DNA of 43,700 nt, taken from positions 1 through 43,700 of the forward strand of contig NZ_RHOE01000018.1 of the NCBI RefSeq assembly GCF_003946385.1. The letters run 5' to 3'. The DNA is from Loigolactobacillus zhaoyuanensis. Lineage in GTDB: Bacteria; Bacillota; Bacilli; Lactobacillales; Lactobacillaceae. Of the stretch, positions 41,972 to 43,700 are shown piece after piece. A program made the translations under genes and the position numbers. Numbering within the stretch: position 1 is the first letter of the stretch; the number at the start of each line of letters is the position of its first letter. The notes under the pieces were generated by a model. The model was not told the origin of the DNA and made no database searches. It saw nothing but the letters and a program-made list of their open reading frames with translations.

Positions 41972-42698
41972 TGTGCTAAGCTTGTTTCCAGGCATGTTTA
42001 CCGGTGTATTGGAACAATCGATCATCGGCAAAGCGCAGGAACGCCACTTATTGGATATCGAAGTAACTGACTTTCGTGCTTATTCTGATGACGTTAAACA
42101 CCACACCGTTGACGATTATCCCTATGGTGGCGGCGAAGGGATGCTGCTAAAGCCGCAGCCGATTTTTGCGGCAATGAAGGCCTTAGAACAGAAGCAACCT
42201 GGTCCTAAACGAGTGATCTTACTTGATCCGGCTGGTAAAAAGTTTGATCAAAGTGTGGCCGCCGATTTGGCGACCAGCGAGCATTTAGTCTTTATTTGTG
42301 GTCACTACGAAGGTTATGATGAACGGATCCGTAATTTAGTCACCGATGAGATTTCGCTTGGTGATTACGTGTTAACTGGCGGTGAGCTAGGCGCAATGGT
42401 GGTGATCGATACGACGGTGCGCTTGTTGCCGGGCGTTTTAGGCAATGAAAGTTCCGCGGAAAATGATTCGTTTTCTGATGGCTTACTGGAGCATCCGCAA
42501 TACACGCGGCCGGCCGATTTTGACGGCATGGCGGTGCCGGCAGTACTGACTAACGGCAATCATCAATTGATCGCCCAATGGCAGGAAAAGGAATCTTTGC
42601 GGCGTACTTATTTGCGCCGGCCGGATTTATTGCAACAAGTGACACTGACCGAACAGCAACAAAAATTACTCGCCGAGGTCAAGGCCGAGGAAAATTAG
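41961..42698 (+). CDS. trmD: tRNA (guanine-37-N1)-methyltransferase
   Basis: The 245-residue SPOUT enzyme makes m1G37 in tRNAs to prevent frameshifts. It starts [12 protein letters not shown] and has the knot segments [14 protein letters not shown] and [19 protein letters not shown]. It is coupled to rimM. In most lactobacilli rplS (L19) follows directly; here a hydrolase gene and an IS end follow instead. Confidence 0.96.
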   Translation: MRIDVLSLFPGMFTGVLEQSIIGKAQERHLLDIEVTDFRAYSDDVKHHTVDDYPYGGGEGMLLKPQPIFAAMKALEQKQPGPKRVILLDPAGKKFDQSVAADLATSEHLVFICGHYEGYDERIRNLVTDEISLGDYVLTGGELGAMVVIDTTVRLLPGVLGNESSAENDSFSDGLLEHPQYTRPADFDGMAVPAVLTNGNHQLIAQWQEKESLRRTYLRRPDLLQQVTLTEQQQKLLAEVKAEEN

Positions 42699-42728
42699 CC
42701 AATTTTACGACTGGATGGAGGTGAGCGT

Positions 42729-43598
42729 ATGCAGCGCCGAATCACTTACGTTAGTGCGCTTATCATGTTGTTAATGGTGGGTCTATTCTATACGGATACA
42801 CAAAATAAAGCGACGGCTGAGGTGCATTATCAGCGGCCAACATTATTAATTGCCGGGTTTGGTGCTGGCAAACGGACCTATAATCACTTTATCGATCATG
42901 CTGAACAGCGCGACGACGGCCATTACGCATTAACCGCAGTTATTAAGGCCAATCATATTCAATATTTTGGCGATTGGCGGCCTGATCTACAACATCCCAT
43001 GATCAAGGTGGTTTTTGCGCAAAATAAGGCGTCGTGGCAACAAAATGCGATTTGGCTCAATCATTTGTTAACCCAGCTGAAGCAACGTTACCATATCGAT
43101 AGTTTTAACGCACTTGCTCATTCCCGCGGGAACCTAGATTTACTGATCGCATACGGACAGCGGCACCCGCTGATTTTAAAGCGGGCTGTTTTGATCTCGG
43201 TACCGGCTGACGGTGCTTTAGGTCGTGGCGATACGCTACAAAATCGGCTATTGGCTAATGGACGCCCTAAATTTCGCCATAGTGCCTATCGTGATTTGAT
43301 GCGTGCTAAAAAAGACTTTCCACCAGGCGTACATGTGCTAAGCATTATGGGTAACATCGGCAACGGCACTGATTCACGGGTGACTAACGTTTCAAGTAAG
43401 TCACTGGTACCGGTTTTAGGTGATCGCTTCTCGACTTATCGCCAAGTTTTGGTCCGCGGGCCTTTAGCCAGTCATCATTTGATCGTTCGTCGTAATCCAC
43501 AGGTTCGACGGATGGCAGGTAATTTTTTATGGCCGGATAAAAAGAACCCACCCCGAATTGTCAAATCAAGTGCAACACTTGCTAAACTTCACTTATAA
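42729..43598 (+). CDS. Secreted or anchored DUF915-type alpha/beta hydrolase, 3' end formed by IS30
   Basis: The 289-residue reading frame has an N-terminal hydrophobic segment (YVSALIMLLMVGLFY) acting as signal or anchor, then LLIAGFGAGKRTYNHFI, a nucleophile region LAHSRGNLDLL with Ser in place of the usual GHSMGG context, and a late His in ASHHLIVRRNP. The pattern resembles DUF915 hydrolases; the substrate is unknown. From codon 276 the frame runs through the IS30 terminal repeat, so the last 14 residues (RIVKSSATLAKLHL) are IS-encoded and the native end is lost. GGAGGTGAG precedes ATG. Confidence 0.8.
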   Translation: MQRRITYVSALIMLLMVGLFYTDTQNKATAEVHYQRPTLLIAGFGAGKRTYNHFIDHAEQRDDGHYALTAVIKANHIQYFGDWRPDLQHPMIKVVFAQNKASWQQNAIWLNHLLTQLKQRYHIDSFNALAHSRGNLDLLIAYGQRHPLILKRAVLISVPADGALGRGDTLQNRLLANGRPKFRHSAYRDLMRAKKDFPPGVHVLSIMGNIGNGTDSRVTNVSSKSLVPVLGDRFSTYRQVLVRGPLASHHLIVRRNPQVRRMAGNFLWPDKKNPPRIVKSSATLAKLHL

Positions 43599-43700
43599 GT
43601 GGTCTAGGTGGTGGTCATGCGAGTAGCTGCTCAGCCATGAATTCATTGGCTGATTTATAACCAAATAGTTTACGTGGCCGTTGGTTAAGTGCCGCGGTCG
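43555..43700 (-). mobile_element. IS30-family insertion sequence, left end (partial)
   Basis: The outer terminal repeat lies at 43555-43580 (starts GAATTGTCAAATC, ends AAGTGCAACACTT) and is similar to the other end type at 244-269. The transposase C-terminus follows on the minus strand and the element continues off the right edge. Its insertion point is inside the 3' part of the hydrolase gene. Confidence 0.85.
43615..43700 (-). CDS. IS30-family transposase, C-terminal fragment
   Basis: The visible 28 codons read TAALNQRPRKLFGYKSANEF then MAEQLLA and a TGA stop. The RPRKLFGYKSANEF segment is the usual C-terminus of IS30 transposases (N-RPRK-LGY-TP-E). The catalytic part lies outside the window. 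Confidence 0.85.
   Translation of the reverse strand, partial: TAALNQRPRKLFGYKSANEFMAEQLLA

Noticed and set aside
1-43700. Composite transposon bounded by two IS30 copies
   Set aside because: The interior is 43 kb of conserved essential core genes in their usual order, with no cargo-like genes, so a mobile unit is not credible.

Overview
The window looks like chromosomal core DNA of a lactic acid bacterium, most likely of the family Lactobacillaceae. The evidence is the gene order (rplU-prp-rpmA, efp-asp23-nusB-folD-xseAB-ispA-tlyA-argR-recN, gmk-rpoZ-coaBC-priA-fmt-rsmB-stp-prkC-rsgA-rpe-thiN-rpmB, asp23-fakA-recG-plsX-acpP-rnc-smc-ftsY, ylxM-ffh-rpsP-khpA-rimM-trmD), the long N-terminal L27 peptide with its protease Prp, strong AGGAGG ribosome binding sites with frequent GTG and TTG starts, the absence of sporulation genes, and IS30-family ends of a type common in lactobacilli. 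I cannot fix the genus from sequence alone.

Layout. 1-269 is the right end of an IS30-family element (transposase on the minus strand, running off the window). 270-500 holds tRNA-Arg(TCT) with its own promoter and terminator. 500-1690 is the ribosomal operon rplU-prp-rpmA behind a structured L21 leader. 1698-4477 carries an M24 aminopeptidase, EF-P, an Asp23-family protein and NusB. 4497-11051 is a dense operon for folate, exonuclease VII, isoprenoid synthesis, an rRNA methylase-like protein, ArgR and RecN. 11050-11456 is a small minus-strand gene whose promoter is covered by LexA-type boxes. 11501-23917 runs through nucleotide, CoA, replication restart, initiator tRNA, rRNA methylation, Ser/Thr phosphorylation, ribosome assembly and thiamine genes. 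23935-24847 has rpmB and an unknown gene on the minus strand. 25070-37837 contains an Asp23 paralogue, fakA, recG, plsX, acpP, rnc, smc, a HAD phosphatase and ftsY. 37843-43598 contains a small membrane protein, the SRP genes, csbD, rpsP-khpA-rimM-trmD and a secreted or membrane-anchored alpha/beta hydrolase. A second IS30-family end begins at 43555 and has replaced the 3' end of that hydrolase gene.

Most genes are ordinary translation, secretion, lipid, DNA repair and chromosome-segregation functions that act together in growth control. The unexplained material lies between genes. A roughly 86-nt bipartite hairpin motif occurs three times: twice in tandem on the minus strand before fakA (25636-25721 and 25746-25830) and once on the plus strand between rnc and smc (32237-32323). 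Its arms differ almost completely in sequence but keep their pairing, including a C-G to T-A change in one stem, while linker and loop motifs are conserved. The copies are flanked by direct repeats that include the host gene's leader or ribosome binding site, so they look like inserted, mobile, structured elements. A separate 112-nt element with perfect 14-bp terminal inverted repeats (41280-41391) sits before rimM. I do not recognise either family; no database search was possible.
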